NCBI GenBank assembly: GCA_018262895.1
Contig: JADFDJ010000002.1
Span: 124,001 to 188,000 of the forward strand
From: Methanomassiliicoccus sp.
GTDB lineage: Archaea > Thermoplasmatota > Thermoplasmata > Methanomassiliicoccales > Methanomassiliicoccaceae
Direction: 5' to 3'
DNA length: 64,000 nucleotides
How positions within the stretch are numbered: position 1 is the first letter of the stretch; each line of letters starts with the position of its first letter. Shown here piece by piece: positions 17,221 through 26,343 of this stretch. The notes under the pieces were generated by a model. That model worked only from the letters and a program-made list of their open reading frames with translations. It was not told where the DNA came from and made no database searches. The translations under genes were made by a program, and so were the position numbers.

Positions 17221-17976
17221 TTACAGCACCTCCGACATGGTGAGGGCATCCTTGGGACAGACTTCCACACAGGTCTCGCAGGAGACGCATTTCTCCTTAT
17301 CGATGACCGGCCGCTTGATCGGCCTGCCCTTCTCATTCACTCCGAACTCTTTCATCACAATCGCCTCTGTCGGGCAGTCCTTGGCGCATCGCGAGCAGCT
17401 GATGCACTTCTTCTCCTCCAAGATCGGAAGGTCCTTGTTCTCGGTGTTAGGCCTGGGAACAACACCTTCCTTCTTCACCTCGGAGGGTAATACCTCAATG
17501 ATATGGACCTCGTTCCCGGGAACACCCGGGAACTGCAGTTTGTAAGGATCATAGATGATGTCCTCTCTGGTCCATGATGCCAGTTCGTACTCCGGCGTGA
17601 CGATCATGGCGTTGGTGGGGCAATATTCGGCGCAGTAGCCGCACATCATGCACCGGCCAACGTTCACGCGGGGTCGCTTGACCTTCTCCGCCGGTTTCCC
17701 TTCTTCTTTCTTGAGGTCGTCCACCGTGACCAGATCGATGCATCGGGTAGGGCAGATGCGCATGCAGATTCCACAGCCGATGCACTTGTCGAAGATCAGT
17801 CCAGGACGGCCGCGGAAGACGTCAGGGAGGACTATCTTTTCCCATGGGTACTGCACGGTCTGAGGCCGGTGGATGGTCGACTTTATGGTTTGCTTCAGGG
17901 TGAGCAGCATCGGCTTTAGGATGAAGCCAGTAAGGCCCAACTCCTTATCCTTTCGTGTCTTCTGGACTTCAGCCAT
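17221..17976 (-). CDS. fpoI: Fpo-like complex subunit I, extended with two extra [4Fe-4S] sites
   Basis: 251 residues, longer than ordinary NuoI/FpoI (roughly 130-180). Residues about 1-150 are the normal subunit with two cluster motifs (CIGCGICMRICP, CMMCGYCAEYCP). A linker then leads to a second 2x[4Fe-4S] module at about residues 190-248 (CISCSRCAKDCP, CVSCETCVEVCP). Four clusters could form a wire reaching outward to a soluble donor. Since no fpoF or nuoEFG is present, direct ferredoxin docking or contact with an Hdr-like partner is plausible, but this is inference. The gene abuts fpoH and fpoJ1 without gaps. Confidence 0.93.
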   Translation of the reverse strand: MAEVQKTRKDKELGLTGFILKPMLLTLKQTIKSTIHRPQTVQYPWEKIVLPDVFRGRPGLIFDKCIGCGICMRICPTRCIDLVTVDDLKKEEGKPAEKVKRPRVNVGRCMMCGYCAEYCPTNAMIVTPEYELASWTREDIIYDPYKLQFPGVPGNEVHIIEVLPSEVKKEGVVPRPNTENKDLPILEEKKCISCSRCAKDCPTEAIVMKEFGVNEKGRPIKRPVIDKEKCVSCETCVEVCPKDALTMSEVL

Positions 17977-19068
17977 TTAGAACCACCCCAGGGTCTTGAA
18001 GATTATCGCTATGAAGATATTGATGGCCGCTAGCGGCAACAACCTCTTCCAGCCGATGGCCAGTATCTGGTCGGTCCTCACACGAGGCATAGCGCCCCTG
18101 ATCCAAATGAAGAGGCCGAACACCGCGAACACCTTTGCCAGGAACCACAGCTCGTCAGGGATGAACTGCAGGAAGGAGGGCATGTCCCAGCCCCCGAGGA
18201 ACAGCAATGTGGCAATCGAAGCGCCGACGAAACCACGGGCATATTCGGACATCATGATGAGACCGAACTTCATGCCTCCGAACTCGGTCATCCACCCTTC
18301 CACAAGTTCCGCCTCCGCCTCCGGAAGATCGAACGGGACCCTTTCCAGCTCGGCGTTCATGGAAATAATGAACACGACGAACCCGAGAATCATGGGAACC
18401 ACCATCCAGACATGAGATTGCTGGTAGGCCACAATGTCCATGAAGTTCAGGCTTCCGGCGAGGATGATAACACCGATCACCGAGAGAAGCAGGGGGATCT
18501 CGTAAGCAATTATTTGGGCTGCTGCACGAAGGCCGCCGATGAGGGTGTACTTGTTGTTAGACGCCCACCCTCCGATCAGTACTCCGAAGGGTACCAGGCT
18601 GAAAATGGCCAACGTCAACAGGACGCTCATTTGTGGGTTGGCCACGTAGAACCCTTGGCTGTATGGGATGGTGACGAACATGAACAAGGAGACACCGATG
18701 ATGATGACCGGTGCCGCATTGTAGACGAGGGGATCGGCCGCATCTGGAATGATGGCTTCCTTTACCAGCACCTTAAGGCCATCAGCGAAGTTTTGGAACA
18801 AGCCTATTGGTCCGACCTGGGTACCCCGCCTATCCATAAGACGCCCGAGCGTCTTACGCTCTTGCCAGATGTGTGTGATTGCCACCAACATCCCTACAGT
18901 GAAGACGATGAGCGCGACCAACAAGATGGTCACGAAGTTCAGTACCCCGGGGCTGCCCAGCCAGCTCTCGAGTCCGTGGAAACCTATCCATCCGAGGATG
19001 GGTCCGATGATGTCCACGAGGAGCCAATGAACAAGGCCACCGAGGAATTGCCAAATATCAATGTACAT
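17977..19068 (-). CDS. fpoH: Fpo-like complex subunit H (NuoH family)
   Basis: 363 residues, about eight membrane helices. The signature EAEAELVEGWMTEFGGMKFG (about residue 245) lines the quinone/methanophenazine-binding chamber in homologues. GPIGLFQNFADGLKVLVKEAIIP is the conserved first cytoplasmic loop. Links the hydrophilic D/B/C/I module to the proton channels. Confidence 0.95.
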   Translation of the reverse strand: MYIDIWQFLGGLVHWLLVDIIGPILGWIGFHGLESWLGSPGVLNFVTILLVALIVFTVGMLVAITHIWQERKTLGRLMDRRGTQVGPIGLFQNFADGLKVLVKEAIIPDAADPLVYNAAPVIIIGVSLFMFVTIPYSQGFYVANPQMSVLLTLAIFSLVPFGVLIGGWASNNKYTLIGGLRAAAQIIAYEIPLLLSVIGVIILAGSLNFMDIVAYQQSHVWMVVPMILGFVVFIISMNAELERVPFDLPEAEAELVEGWMTEFGGMKFGLIMMSEYARGFVGASIATLLFLGGWDMPSFLQFIPDELWFLAKVFAVFGLFIWIRGAMPRVRTDQILAIGWKRLLPLAAINIFIAIIFKTLGWF

Positions 19069-19074
19069 CTGTGA

Positions 19075-20160
19075 TCACCTGTCCGTCTCGCCCATGCAGA
19101 CATCAAGCATTCCCATGATCGAAGGAACATCGGCGACCTTGTACCCCTTGAGCATGTGAGGCGCCGCGGATAGAGTAACGAAGAACGGACTCCTCACCTT
19201 CAGGCGGTAGGGCTTGTCGGATCCGTCCCCGATCACATACATGAAGCTCTCTCCTCGGGGGTCCTCCATCCTTCCAATGCCGGTGCCAACAGGCGCGTTT
19301 CGTGGCGTCTTGACCCTGATGGGGCCGGACTTAGGCATTTTCTTTAGGATATCCCTAACGATCTGCACGGACATGCGCATCTCGTCGATGCGGACCCGGT
19401 ATCTGGCGTAAACGTCGCCTTCATCGCGGGTGCACATATGCCAATCGATCTCATCATAGACCTCGTAGGGATCGTTCTCACGAACATCGAACTTTACACC
19501 GCTACCTCTGAGGCTGGGGCCGGTGACGCCGAGATTCACGGCATCCTTGCCCGATAAGTATGCCAAGCCCTCCATCCTCATGCGGAAGACGGCATTACGG
19601 TCGACCAGGTCCTCATACTCGTTGATCCTTTTCTCAAAATAGTCCAGAGTGCGCAGGACGTCCCTCTCCCAGTTGGGAGGGGCATCGTTCCTAACGCCGC
19701 CGATCCTACAATAGTTGTAGGTCATCCTGGCGCCGCAAAGGGCCTGGAAGAGGTCGAGGAACATTTCCCTCTCCCTGATCGCGTACAGGAAGATGGTCAG
19801 GTTGCCCAGGTCTGGACCTATTGCCGCCAGCCACATAAGGTGGTTACCTATCCTCTGCAGCTCATCGGACATGGCCCTTATCCACTTGGCCTTCTCCGGT
19901 ACCTCCAGTCCCATGAGGTCCTCCACTGCCATACAGTAGACATGGCTCCAGGTGAACGAGGAACCGTAGCAAAGCCGGTCGGACATGGGAATGATCTGAG
20001 GGTAGGTACGGTTCTCGACCTCCTTCTCCCAACCGCGGTGAAGGTAGCCGATGACGGGCTCAGAATCAGTGATGGTCTCACCATCGACCTTGATCCTCAG
20101 GTTCCACAACCCGTGGGTCATGGGGTGCTGAGGACCCATGTTGATCCACATCTCGGTCAT
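19075..20160 (-). CDS. fpoD: Fpo-like complex subunit D (NuoD / [NiFe]-hydrogenase large-subunit fold)
   Basis: 361 residues starting TEMWINMGPQHPMTHGLWNL, the quinone-site loop of NuoD. RIGGVRNDAPP and SGVKFDVRENDPYEVYDEID are family motifs. The Ni-binding Cys pairs of hydrogenases are absent, so this is the complex I form, not a hydrogenase. Quinone-type carrier reduction takes place between this subunit and FpoB. Confidence 0.95.
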   Translation of the reverse strand: MTEMWINMGPQHPMTHGLWNLRIKVDGETITDSEPVIGYLHRGWEKEVENRTYPQIIPMSDRLCYGSSFTWSHVYCMAVEDLMGLEVPEKAKWIRAMSDELQRIGNHLMWLAAIGPDLGNLTIFLYAIREREMFLDLFQALCGARMTYNYCRIGGVRNDAPPNWERDVLRTLDYFEKRINEYEDLVDRNAVFRMRMEGLAYLSGKDAVNLGVTGPSLRGSGVKFDVRENDPYEVYDEIDWHMCTRDEGDVYARYRVRIDEMRMSVQIVRDILKKMPKSGPIRVKTPRNAPVGTGIGRMEDPRGESFMYVIGDGSDKPYRLKVRSPFFVTLSAAPHMLKGYKVADVPSIMGMLDVCMGETDR

Positions 20161-20161
20161 C

Positions 20162-20635
20162 TTAGATCCCCCCTACCTTGAAGTCCTTCCTCATGGGGAA
20201 GAAGGTGACGTCCTCCGGCAGAAGGATCCTCTCCAGCTTGGGATGTCCTACGAAAATGAAACCAAACATGTCATAGGTCTCCCTCTCATGCCAGTTGGCC
20301 CCCTCCCACAGTGGCGTCACTGAGTCGATCTCCGGGTTTTCCTTAGGAAGGTCGACCACTATCTCCGCGACGATCTTGTTGGCGATGGAGGATATGTGAT
20401 AAACACACTGGAAGCGGTCTATACGGTCAACGCCGCAGACCAAGCTGCAATGCTCGAAGCCCAGCTGGTCCCTTAGCAGCTTGCACAGCTCTAACAGGGA
20501 GCCCTTCTCCGCGGTCATGAATAGGCGACGCGGCTTTTCCTTGTTCACGAACTTCACTGCGGTGGGGAACGCCTCGGATATTCTGCTCTTCACCTGTTCA
20601 ATAGTATAAATGGTACTCTCTGCCAAATCTCCCAC
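20162..20635 (-). CDS. fpoC: Fpo-like complex subunit C (NuoC family)
   Basis: 157 residues. The C-terminal signature WHERETYDMFGFIFVGHPKL is diagnostic. Structural subunit of the hydrophilic arm; it is a separate polypeptide here and not fused to D as in some bacteria. 1-base gaps to both neighbours. Confidence 0.94.
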   Translation of the reverse strand: MGDLAESTIYTIEQVKSRISEAFPTAVKFVNKEKPRRLFMTAEKGSLLELCKLLRDQLGFEHCSLVCGVDRIDRFQCVYHISSIANKIVAEIVVDLPKENPEIDSVTPLWEGANWHERETYDMFGFIFVGHPKLERILLPEDVTFFPMRKDFKVGGI

Positions 20636-20636
20636 C

Positions 20637-21200
20637 TCAGTCTTCCATGAACTTGCCGATCCCCTGGCCCTTTATCTTGAGGTGCAGCTTGAGGAACCCA
20701 TCGATCAAAGCCTCAGGCCGCGGGGGACATCCGGGTATGTAAACATCTACTGGAATGAACTCATCGACGCCCTGTACCACATTGTATGAATCGTACCAGG
20801 GTCCGCCAGAGATGGCGCACTCGCCCATTGCTATGACCCATTTCGGCTCGGGCATCTCTTCGTACAGCCTCCTAAGGCCTGGACGAAGCTTCTTGGTGAC
20901 CCATCCATTGACCAGCAGGACATCGCACTGTCTCGGGGAGGACCTGAACACCAGTCCCAGCCTCTCGTTGTCGAAACGAGGGCCCGAGCAGGCCGCCATC
21001 TCCAGAGCGCAGCATGCGATACCAAAGTGCAGCGGATACATAGAGTTCCTGACCCCCCAGTTCATCAGAGGGTCGCTCACCTTGTCCAGGGCCTTCTTGA
21101 CACCCGTGGCCTTGACAAGATCGTCCATCACGTTGGTGGACCATTCGATGAACTCCTTGGCGCTCATCGCCAGGGCGTGAGGGTACATGCTTAGATCCAT
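20637..21200 (-). CDS. fpoB: Fpo-like complex subunit B (NuoB, cluster N2)
   Basis: 187 residues. Cys ligands for the terminal [4Fe-4S] cluster N2 are visible: the CC pair in [24 protein letters not shown] and PGCPPRPEA. This cluster passes electrons to the membrane carrier. Overlaps the end of fpoA by 10 bases. Confidence 0.95.
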   Translation of the reverse strand: MDLSMYPHALAMSAKEFIEWSTNVMDDLVKATGVKKALDKVSDPLMNWGVRNSMYPLHFGIACCALEMAACSGPRFDNERLGLVFRSSPRQCDVLLVNGWVTKKLRPGLRRLYEEMPEPKWVIAMGECAISGGPWYDSYNVVQGVDEFIPVDVYIPGCPPRPEALIDGFLKLHLKIKGQGIGKFMED

Positions 21201-21550
21201 AGTTTCTCCTCCTTCCGAAGGGCATAAAAGACCCCGACCAGAAGCAATCCGAAGAATGCAAGCATAAGCATCTTTGCGTCGAAGGAAAGGTTAGCGAAGT
21301 CCAAAGCCCAGATCATGAGAAAAACAGTAATTAGATCAAAAACGACGAAAATGATAGCGAACATGTAGAACTGGAAGTGGAATTGAATTTTCGCCGTACC
21401 GATGGGTACCTCTCCACATTCGTAGGTCTCCGTCTTCAACGCTGTCTTCTTGGTCGGTCTGAAGAACCGGTTAAGCCAGAACGCGAAGATGGGGACCCCG
21501 AGTGCAATCACGGCAAAGATTGCTATTGGCAAATAGGTGTCCAAGAGCAT
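21191..21550 (-). CDS. fpoA: Fpo-like complex subunit A (NuoA family)
   Basis: 119 residues, three membrane helices; [26 protein letters not shown] is the conserved TM1-TM2 loop. First gene of a 12-gene operon in the order A-B-C-D-H-I-J1-J2-K-L-M-N. fpoF and fpoO are missing, as reported for Methanomassiliicoccales-type complexes. The ATG at 21550 lies about 26 bases after a TATA box, so the transcript is probably leaderless. Confidence 0.94.
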   Translation of the reverse strand: MLLDTYLPIAIFAVIALGVPIFAFWLNRFFRPTKKTALKTETYECGEVPIGTAKIQFHFQFYMFAIIFVVFDLITVFLMIWALDFANLSFDAKMLMLAFFGLLLVGVFYALRKEEKLWI

Positions 21551-21568
21551 TGAAGCGAGAATAGTAAG

Positions 21569-21580
21569 CCTCTATAAATA
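21569..21580 (-). promoter_or_regulatory. TATA box of the fpo operon
   Basis: Reading the minus strand, TATTTATAGA is centred about 25-26 bases upstream of the fpoA ATG. The flanks are AT-rich compared with the coding DNA. This single strong box would drive the whole 10-kb operon, as no internal gap is long enough for another promoter. Confidence 0.6.
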
Positions 21581-21869
21581 CGTTAGCTAAAATTACAATT
21601 TTCAGGTTATCTGGCCAGACCATAAAGGAAACGGAAAAACGGTATTTTCTAGGATTTGAAATCCATGATTATCGCAATTCATATTTTGATAATATGAAAG
21701 GCTTTTATCGGTTTTCATCGACCCTTAGCGGACCAGGCGTCCGATAAGGCGGTCCAGCCTGCGGCCGCATATCCGGGCGACCCTGTTCAAGCGTCAAGGG
21801 TAACATGTTTATTAGTGGCGTCACCATTAGCGACGCGTTAGCACGCCCCGGGCGTCTTGAGGTGAAAGG
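21581..21869. other. Intergenic region between fpoA and proC with a GC-rich structured block
   Basis: The fpoA side is AT-rich. From about 21721 the sequence turns GC-rich and self-complementary: CCTTA-g-CGGAC / GTCCG-a-TAAGG (21723-21749, 5-base loop), ACCCT/AGGGT near 21780-21805, and GCGTC/GACGC near 21816-21835. A TTTATTAG box near 21808 may be the proC promoter. I see no ORF and no tRNA-type T-loop. It could hold a small RNA or an operator set. Confidence 0.4.
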
Positions 21870-22679
21870 ATGAGCAAAAAGTATGGTTTCATTGGTGCCG
21901 GTAACATGGCTGAGGCGTTGATGAAGGGCATGATCTCTTCAGGACTGTGTACCGCTGATGACCTGATCGCCAGCGAGGTCGTGCCGGAGCGCAGGGACTA
22001 TGTGGCGAGGACCCTAGGGATCGTCGTTACCACCGACAACGTGGAGGTTGTGAAGGAGGCAAAGACGATAATCCTGGCGGTGAAGCCCAACGTGGTCTCG
22101 ATCGTCCTGGACGAGCTCAAGCCTCTCCTGACGGCGGACCACCTTGTGATATCCATCGCCGCTGGGGTGAAGATATCTTTCATCGAGGCCCACCTCAACT
22201 GGGGCGTCAGGGTTGTAAGGGTCATGCCCAACCAGCCATGCCTGGTGGGTGCCTCTGCTTCCGGGTTCGCCCTCGGCAAGTCGGCCAAGAAGGAGGACAA
22301 GGACGCAGTCCAGACCATATTAGACTCCGTGGGCGTGGCCTTCGCCATGGACGAGAAGCTCCTGGACGCGGTCACCGGCCTCAGCGGCAGCGGGCCTGCG
22401 TACATCTATCTGGTCATCGAGGCCATGGCCGACGGAGGTGTCCTGGCCGGCCTGCCTCGCGATGTATCTCAGACACTGGCGGCGCAGACGGTGCTGGGAG
22501 CGGCCAAGACCGTTCTCGAGACCAAGGGGCACCCCGCTCAGTTCAAGGACATGGTATCATCCCCGGCCGGGACGACCAGCGAGGGCATGAAGGTCCTGGA
22601 GGAGTCCGCGGTCCGGGGCGCCTTCATCCGCGCGGTGGAGGCGGCCTCCAAGCGCTCCCAGGAGCTTGGCAAGAGCTAA
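21870..22679 (+). CDS. proC: Pyrroline-5-carboxylate reductase
   Basis: 269 residues. N-terminal NAD(P)H-binding [12 protein letters not shown] and the C-terminal signature [20 protein letters not shown]...[10 protein letters not shown] of ProC. It reduces pyrroline-5-carboxylate to proline. Ribosome site GAGGTG lies 6 bases before the ATG. Length is normal. The 3' end overlaps the convergent radical-SAM gene by 4 bases. No pyrrolysine-biosynthesis genes are adjacent, so a normal proline role is assumed. Confidence 0.95.
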   Translation: MSKKYGFIGAGNMAEALMKGMISSGLCTADDLIASEVVPERRDYVARTLGIVVTTDNVEVVKEAKTIILAVKPNVVSIVLDELKPLLTADHLVISIAAGVKISFIEAHLNWGVRVVRVMPNQPCLVGASASGFALGKSAKKEDKDAVQTILDSVGVAFAMDEKLLDAVTGLSGSGPAYIYLVIEAMADGGVLAGLPRDVSQTLAAQTVLGAAKTVLETKGHPAQFKDMVSSPAGTTSEGMKVLEESAVRGAFIRAVEAASKRSQELGKS

Positions 22680-24400
22680 CCCGATCGGCTCTTCCTTTTC
22701 CATACCAGTGAGCGGACGACCCGTGGCACGCTGCGCAGCACCCCCGGGGTGTCCCACTCCAGCTCCCTCTTCTGGCAGATGGTGGACTCCATGAGTTCGT
22801 CCGCTTTGCCCTTGAGGTAGGCCAGCCGCTCCCTCCTCGCCTCTCCGCTCAGGGCCAGGGCCTGATCGACCTCCGCCATGAGCTGCCGGGCGTTCTGGGA
22901 ACGCTCCTGCCGCGCGCTCAGCTCATCCTCGGTCATGAGGCCTGCCTCCACCCTGACTTGGTTCAGCCGGTCCGCGGCCTCGTAGGATGTCTCCACGATC
23001 TGACCCCGTGTCATGTGGATGGTCTCGTACGACAGGACGTCCCTCCAGTTGGGATTTGCCAGCCGGACCCGGTGCTCCTCTAAGGTGCGGGCAAAGAGAT
23101 GGTACCCATATTTATCCGGGTTCTCGAACGCAAAGCTCCCGGGGTCCAGGAACGGAGCTAACGGAGACGTGTACACGAAAAGGCGCCCGTCGTTCTTGTT
23201 GTCCGCGTACAGCTTCCGGGTGAAGTCTGCTGATCCCAGGGCCGACGCCGGGGTCTGTTCCGGCAGGCCGATCATGAAGAACATGTCGAAGCGCTGGCAG
23301 CCGTTTCCAAGGGCATGACGGATGCTCTTCTCCATAGAGGGGTTGTCGAACCTACGGCCAAGTGCGTAGCGCACCTTCTCATCGTGAGAGTCGGGGGAGA
23401 ACTGGATGGAATATCTGTCGAAGGTACCGTTCGCGCTCTGGAAGTACGATTCCGGCGCGGGAGTGAACAGCTCCAGGACCACGTGGTTGTCGATGCCCAG
23501 GGACCTGCACTCACGGAAGAACCTTTCCGCATACGACTCCCCATGCTGTCTGACGTCCCCTACCACGAACACCGGGGCGTCAAGGTAGTTCTGCACATCG
23601 TAGATGTCCAGGGCCACCCTCTCCGGGCTTCGGAAGGCGGGCCTGGTCCTTCCCAGGACCCGCTTCATGGCCCCGCAGCTCCCGCCGCAGACCGCGCAGC
23701 ACTGGGAGCAGCCCCGGACGGTGAATATGGCCGTCAGGGGGTACCTGTCCCAGTCCTTGAACGGCTTGGCCCCCTCCAGGTCCCGGTGCCTGATGACCGA
23801 GCGTATGATCCACCCGTAGTCGATGTCCAAGTAGTCAAGGTCCTCGGGGACGTGGGTGAGGGCGTTGACCACGGTCCTGCCCTTGTGCTTCCACGTGAGG
23901 TTGGGCACGGAGGAAAGGTCCCTTCTCTGAGCCAGTGCGTCCATCAGAGCGACCAGTGGGGCCTCCACCGAGTCCCCCCGCAGGACAAGGTCCACCTGGG
24001 GGTAGGCGATGAGCTCCTCGTGGTAGTAGGAGGAGGAGAACCCCCCGAAGAGGACCTTGGACTCGGGATGGGACCTCTTCACCATCTCCGCCACCGCCAG
24101 CGACCCGTGGGCGTGAGGCAGCCAGTGGAGGTCGATGCCGAAAACGTCGGCGTCCAGCTTCCGGAGAAGGGCCTCGACGTCCAGCCTCTTGTCGTTGAGC
24201 ATCATGCTGGCAAGGTTTACGATGCGCACCCTGTACCCGGCCTTGTGCAGGGCGTTGGCCATGGTGGTGAAACCAAAGGGGTACATCTCGAAGACCGGCG
24301 TGGAAGGCACCAGGTCGCTGACCGGGCCGTAGAACATGGACTCCTTCCTGAAGTCGTAGACGCTGGGAGCGTGTAAGAATATGAGGTCTTCCTTGCGCAA
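22676..24400 (-). CDS. B12-binding radical SAM protein, Ta0216-like family
   Basis: 574 residues. The N-terminal cobalamin-binding-like Rossmann region ([33 protein letters not shown]) precedes a radical SAM core with [15 protein letters not shown], where CxxxCxxC holds the [4Fe-4S] cluster (near residue 235). A long C-terminal helical tail follows. I recognise it as close to the Thermoplasma Ta0216 group of B12/radical-SAM proteins, whose substrate is unknown. Such enzymes methylate or rearrange unactivated carbons. No neighbouring gene suggests a substrate. The lineage restriction supports Thermoplasmatota. Confidence 0.85.
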   Translation of the reverse strand: MRKEDLIFLHAPSVYDFRKESMFYGPVSDLVPSTPVFEMYPFGFTTMANALHKAGYRVRIVNLASMMLNDKRLDVEALLRKLDADVFGIDLHWLPHAHGSLAVAEMVKRSHPESKVLFGGFSSSYYHEELIAYPQVDLVLRGDSVEAPLVALMDALAQRRDLSSVPNLTWKHKGRTVVNALTHVPEDLDYLDIDYGWIIRSVIRHRDLEGAKPFKDWDRYPLTAIFTVRGCSQCCAVCGGSCGAMKRVLGRTRPAFRSPERVALDIYDVQNYLDAPVFVVGDVRQHGESYAERFFRECRSLGIDNHVVLELFTPAPESYFQSANGTFDRYSIQFSPDSHDEKVRYALGRRFDNPSMEKSIRHALGNGCQRFDMFFMIGLPEQTPASALGSADFTRKLYADNKNDGRLFVYTSPLAPFLDPGSFAFENPDKYGYHLFARTLEEHRVRLANPNWRDVLSYETIHMTRGQIVETSYEAADRLNQVRVEAGLMTEDELSARQERSQNARQLMAEVDQALALSGEARRERLAYLKGKADELMESTICQKRELEWDTPGVLRSVPRVVRSLVWKRKSRSG

Positions 24401-24453
24401 GAGGCCGCCTCCGAGGCAGTGAGGAGCAAAGGGCGTGCTCTACAAAAATGTTA

Positions 24454-25269
24454 TCATGTCCCGAAGCGCCGGCGCCGCATCTGGTAGGAGCGGATGGCCC
24501 GCAGGAAGTCTATCCTCCGGAAGCCCGGCCAATACACATCTGTGAAGTACAGCTCGGCGTAGGCGAGCTGCCACAGCAGGAAGTTGGAGATGCGCTCCTC
24601 CCCCGAGGTCCGGAGGATGAGGTCGGGGTCCGGGAAGTCCGCCGTGTACAGGTGATTAGAGAAGGTCCTCTCCGTTATATCCTCCACATTCAGCTCCCCG
24701 TCCTTGACCTTCTGGGCGATCTGCTTTATCGCCTGCACGATCTCTTGGCGGGAGCCGTAGGCCGTAGCGATGTTGTAGTAATAGTTAGAGTAGGCCGCGG
24801 TCCTCCTCTCTGCGTACTCGATGGCCTCCTTGACGCTGTCCGGCAGGATGTCCCTCTGTCCTAGGACGGTCACCTTGATCTCGTGGCGATGGACCCTCTC
24901 ATCGTCTCCCAGGCGGTAGAAGTTTTCCTCGAAAAGCTTCATGAGGCTCTCCACCTCATCCGCGTCGCGGTTCATGTTCTCCGTGGAGAATGCATATACC
25001 GTGAGCACCTTCACACCAAGCTCCATGCACCAATCCAGAAGCTCCTCGAGCTTGTCCTTCCCCCGGATGTGCCCCTCGGCGGTGGTGAGACCGAACTCCT
25101 TGGCGAAGCGGCGGTTGCCATCCATGATAACCGCTACATGATGCGGGATCTTGTTCTCCCGCACCTCTTTCAGTAACCGCTTCTCATAGGTATTGTATGC
25201 GGTGCTGGCGATGACCCGGGAGATCTCGTCCTTTATAGGCCTTGCCCCCTCGCTGTTGTCATTAGACAT
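24454..25269 (-). CDS. uppS: cis-Prenyltransferase (undecaprenyl/polyprenyl diphosphate synthase)
   Basis: 271 residues. HVAVIMDGNRRFAKEFGL with the catalytic Asp, the RGKDKLEELLDW region, FSTENMNRD and the C-terminal PDLILRTSGEERISNFLLWQ (substrate-binding Arg residues) define the UppS/Rer2 family. It makes the long Z-polyprenyl (dolichol-type) carrier for N-glycosylation in archaea. It lies 15 bases downstream of the marker 11 gene and is probably co-transcribed. Confidence 0.94.
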   Translation of the reverse strand: MSNDNSEGARPIKDEISRVIASTAYNTYEKRLLKEVRENKIPHHVAVIMDGNRRFAKEFGLTTAEGHIRGKDKLEELLDWCMELGVKVLTVYAFSTENMNRDADEVESLMKLFEENFYRLGDDERVHRHEIKVTVLGQRDILPDSVKEAIEYAERRTAAYSNYYYNIATAYGSRQEIVQAIKQIAQKVKDGELNVEDITERTFSNHLYTADFPDPDLILRTSGEERISNFLLWQLAYAELYFTDVYWPGFRRIDFLRAIRSYQMRRRRFGT

Positions 25270-25284
25270 GGTGTGCCGCGCTAT

Positions 25285-26235
25285 TTAGAGGATATCCTCG
25301 GGCAGGGCCGCGGCCTTCCACCCCATATCGAAGCATCCTATGCCGGCGACAGCTCCGATGGTCCCCCTCTTTCCGGTGATCTCTATGAGCTGGATCCCGT
25401 TCCGGTCGGCCACCCCGAGCGCGTCGTTTATCTTGAAGATGCGTTCCTTGGCCTCCCGGCCGTAGTCCTGGACCTCCTGGGGGACCTTCAGGCCCTGGTA
25501 GATGGCAAGCGTCGTGTTCTCGCTGTAGGTGTTCTTCCTGATGAAGTCCACGACGAATTCCGTGAGTGCGGGGATGTCCTTCTCCGCGACCGCGAAGGAG
25601 ACGGCCACGGACACGCAGTTGGTGGTCTTCTCAGGAACGTTCGGATTGAGCTGAACGATCTTGTGCTCCAGGTAGTGGCCCACAGGGGCCTCCCGGGCCA
25701 AGCGCAGCATCAGCACCCAGGAGGCGCCCTTCTCCTTGGTGTCAGTATCATCCACGGCATAGATGATCCTCACCAGCTTGGGGGTCACCACGCTGACCTC
25801 CACGCGGTGGGCGCCACCGATCTTGACATCGTCGGGATAGATGGCCTCGATGGTCCCGGGGCCCTGGGGCATGCACGCCCCGATCCCCACGCTGGCACCT
25901 GCCAGTCCCACCCAGGTGGTTATGACCCTGTCGCCGTCGACCTTCAGGGACCTCAGCCCCTGCCCGCCCACGGTCTTGGAGGCAGGGCCGAAGCTCACAT
26001 CGCCCTCGCCGATGATGGCGTCCATGATGAGCGTGGTACCCTCCACTCTAATGCCGGTAAGGGCTCCCCCAGCACGCTTGCGGTTAGCGGCATCCCACTC
26101 CACAGGGCCTTTGGCCATGCATTCCTCGATGATGGTGGCCACACCGTTCTTCTCGTCGACCAGGGTATACACTCCCTTGCAGAAGAGCTTTCCATACTTC
26201 TGAGCGACCTCATCAGGGGTTAGGACAACGGACAT
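25285..26235 (-). CDS. Methanogenesis marker protein 11 homologue
   Basis: About 316 residues from ATG 26235; the track start at TTG 26241 is two codons earlier. AVDDTDTKEKGASWVLML (about residue 165) resembles the DDTD loop of the TiaS-like fold, followed by NPNVPEKTTNCVSVAVSFAV, both of which I recall as features of the methanogenesis marker 11 family. Function is unknown; the family is largely confined to methanogens and relatives. An upstream TATA-like ATTTATAAG (26277-26285) sits about 45 bases before the start. Linkage to uppS is probably incidental. Confidence 0.8.
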   Translation of the reverse strand: MSVVLTPDEVAQKYGKLFCKGVYTLVDEKNGVATIIEECMAKGPVEWDAANRKRAGGALTGIRVEGTTLIMDAIIGEGDVSFGPASKTVGGQGLRSLKVDGDRVITTWVGLAGASVGIGACMPQGPGTIEAIYPDDVKIGGAHRVEVSVVTPKLVRIIYAVDDTDTKEKGASWVLMLRLAREAPVGHYLEHKIVQLNPNVPEKTTNCVSVAVSFAVAEKDIPALTEFVVDFIRKNTYSENTTLAIYQGLKVPQEVQDYGREAKERIFKINDALGVADRNGIQLIEITGKRGTIGAVAGIGCFDMGWKAAALPEDIL

Positions 26236-26343
26236 GATCAATGCTCCAGATGGATGAGCGGCCGATAATGAGGGTGCTTATAAATATGACTTTCTGCCCC
26301 GTGTTCGTGGGACCTCGCAGCACCTGCGGACCAGCGGCCGCCA

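Noticed and set aside
21770-21830. tRNA-like segment (GTTCAA near 21789)
   Set aside because: No 7-bp acceptor stem, D-arm or proper T-arm can be drawn around it.
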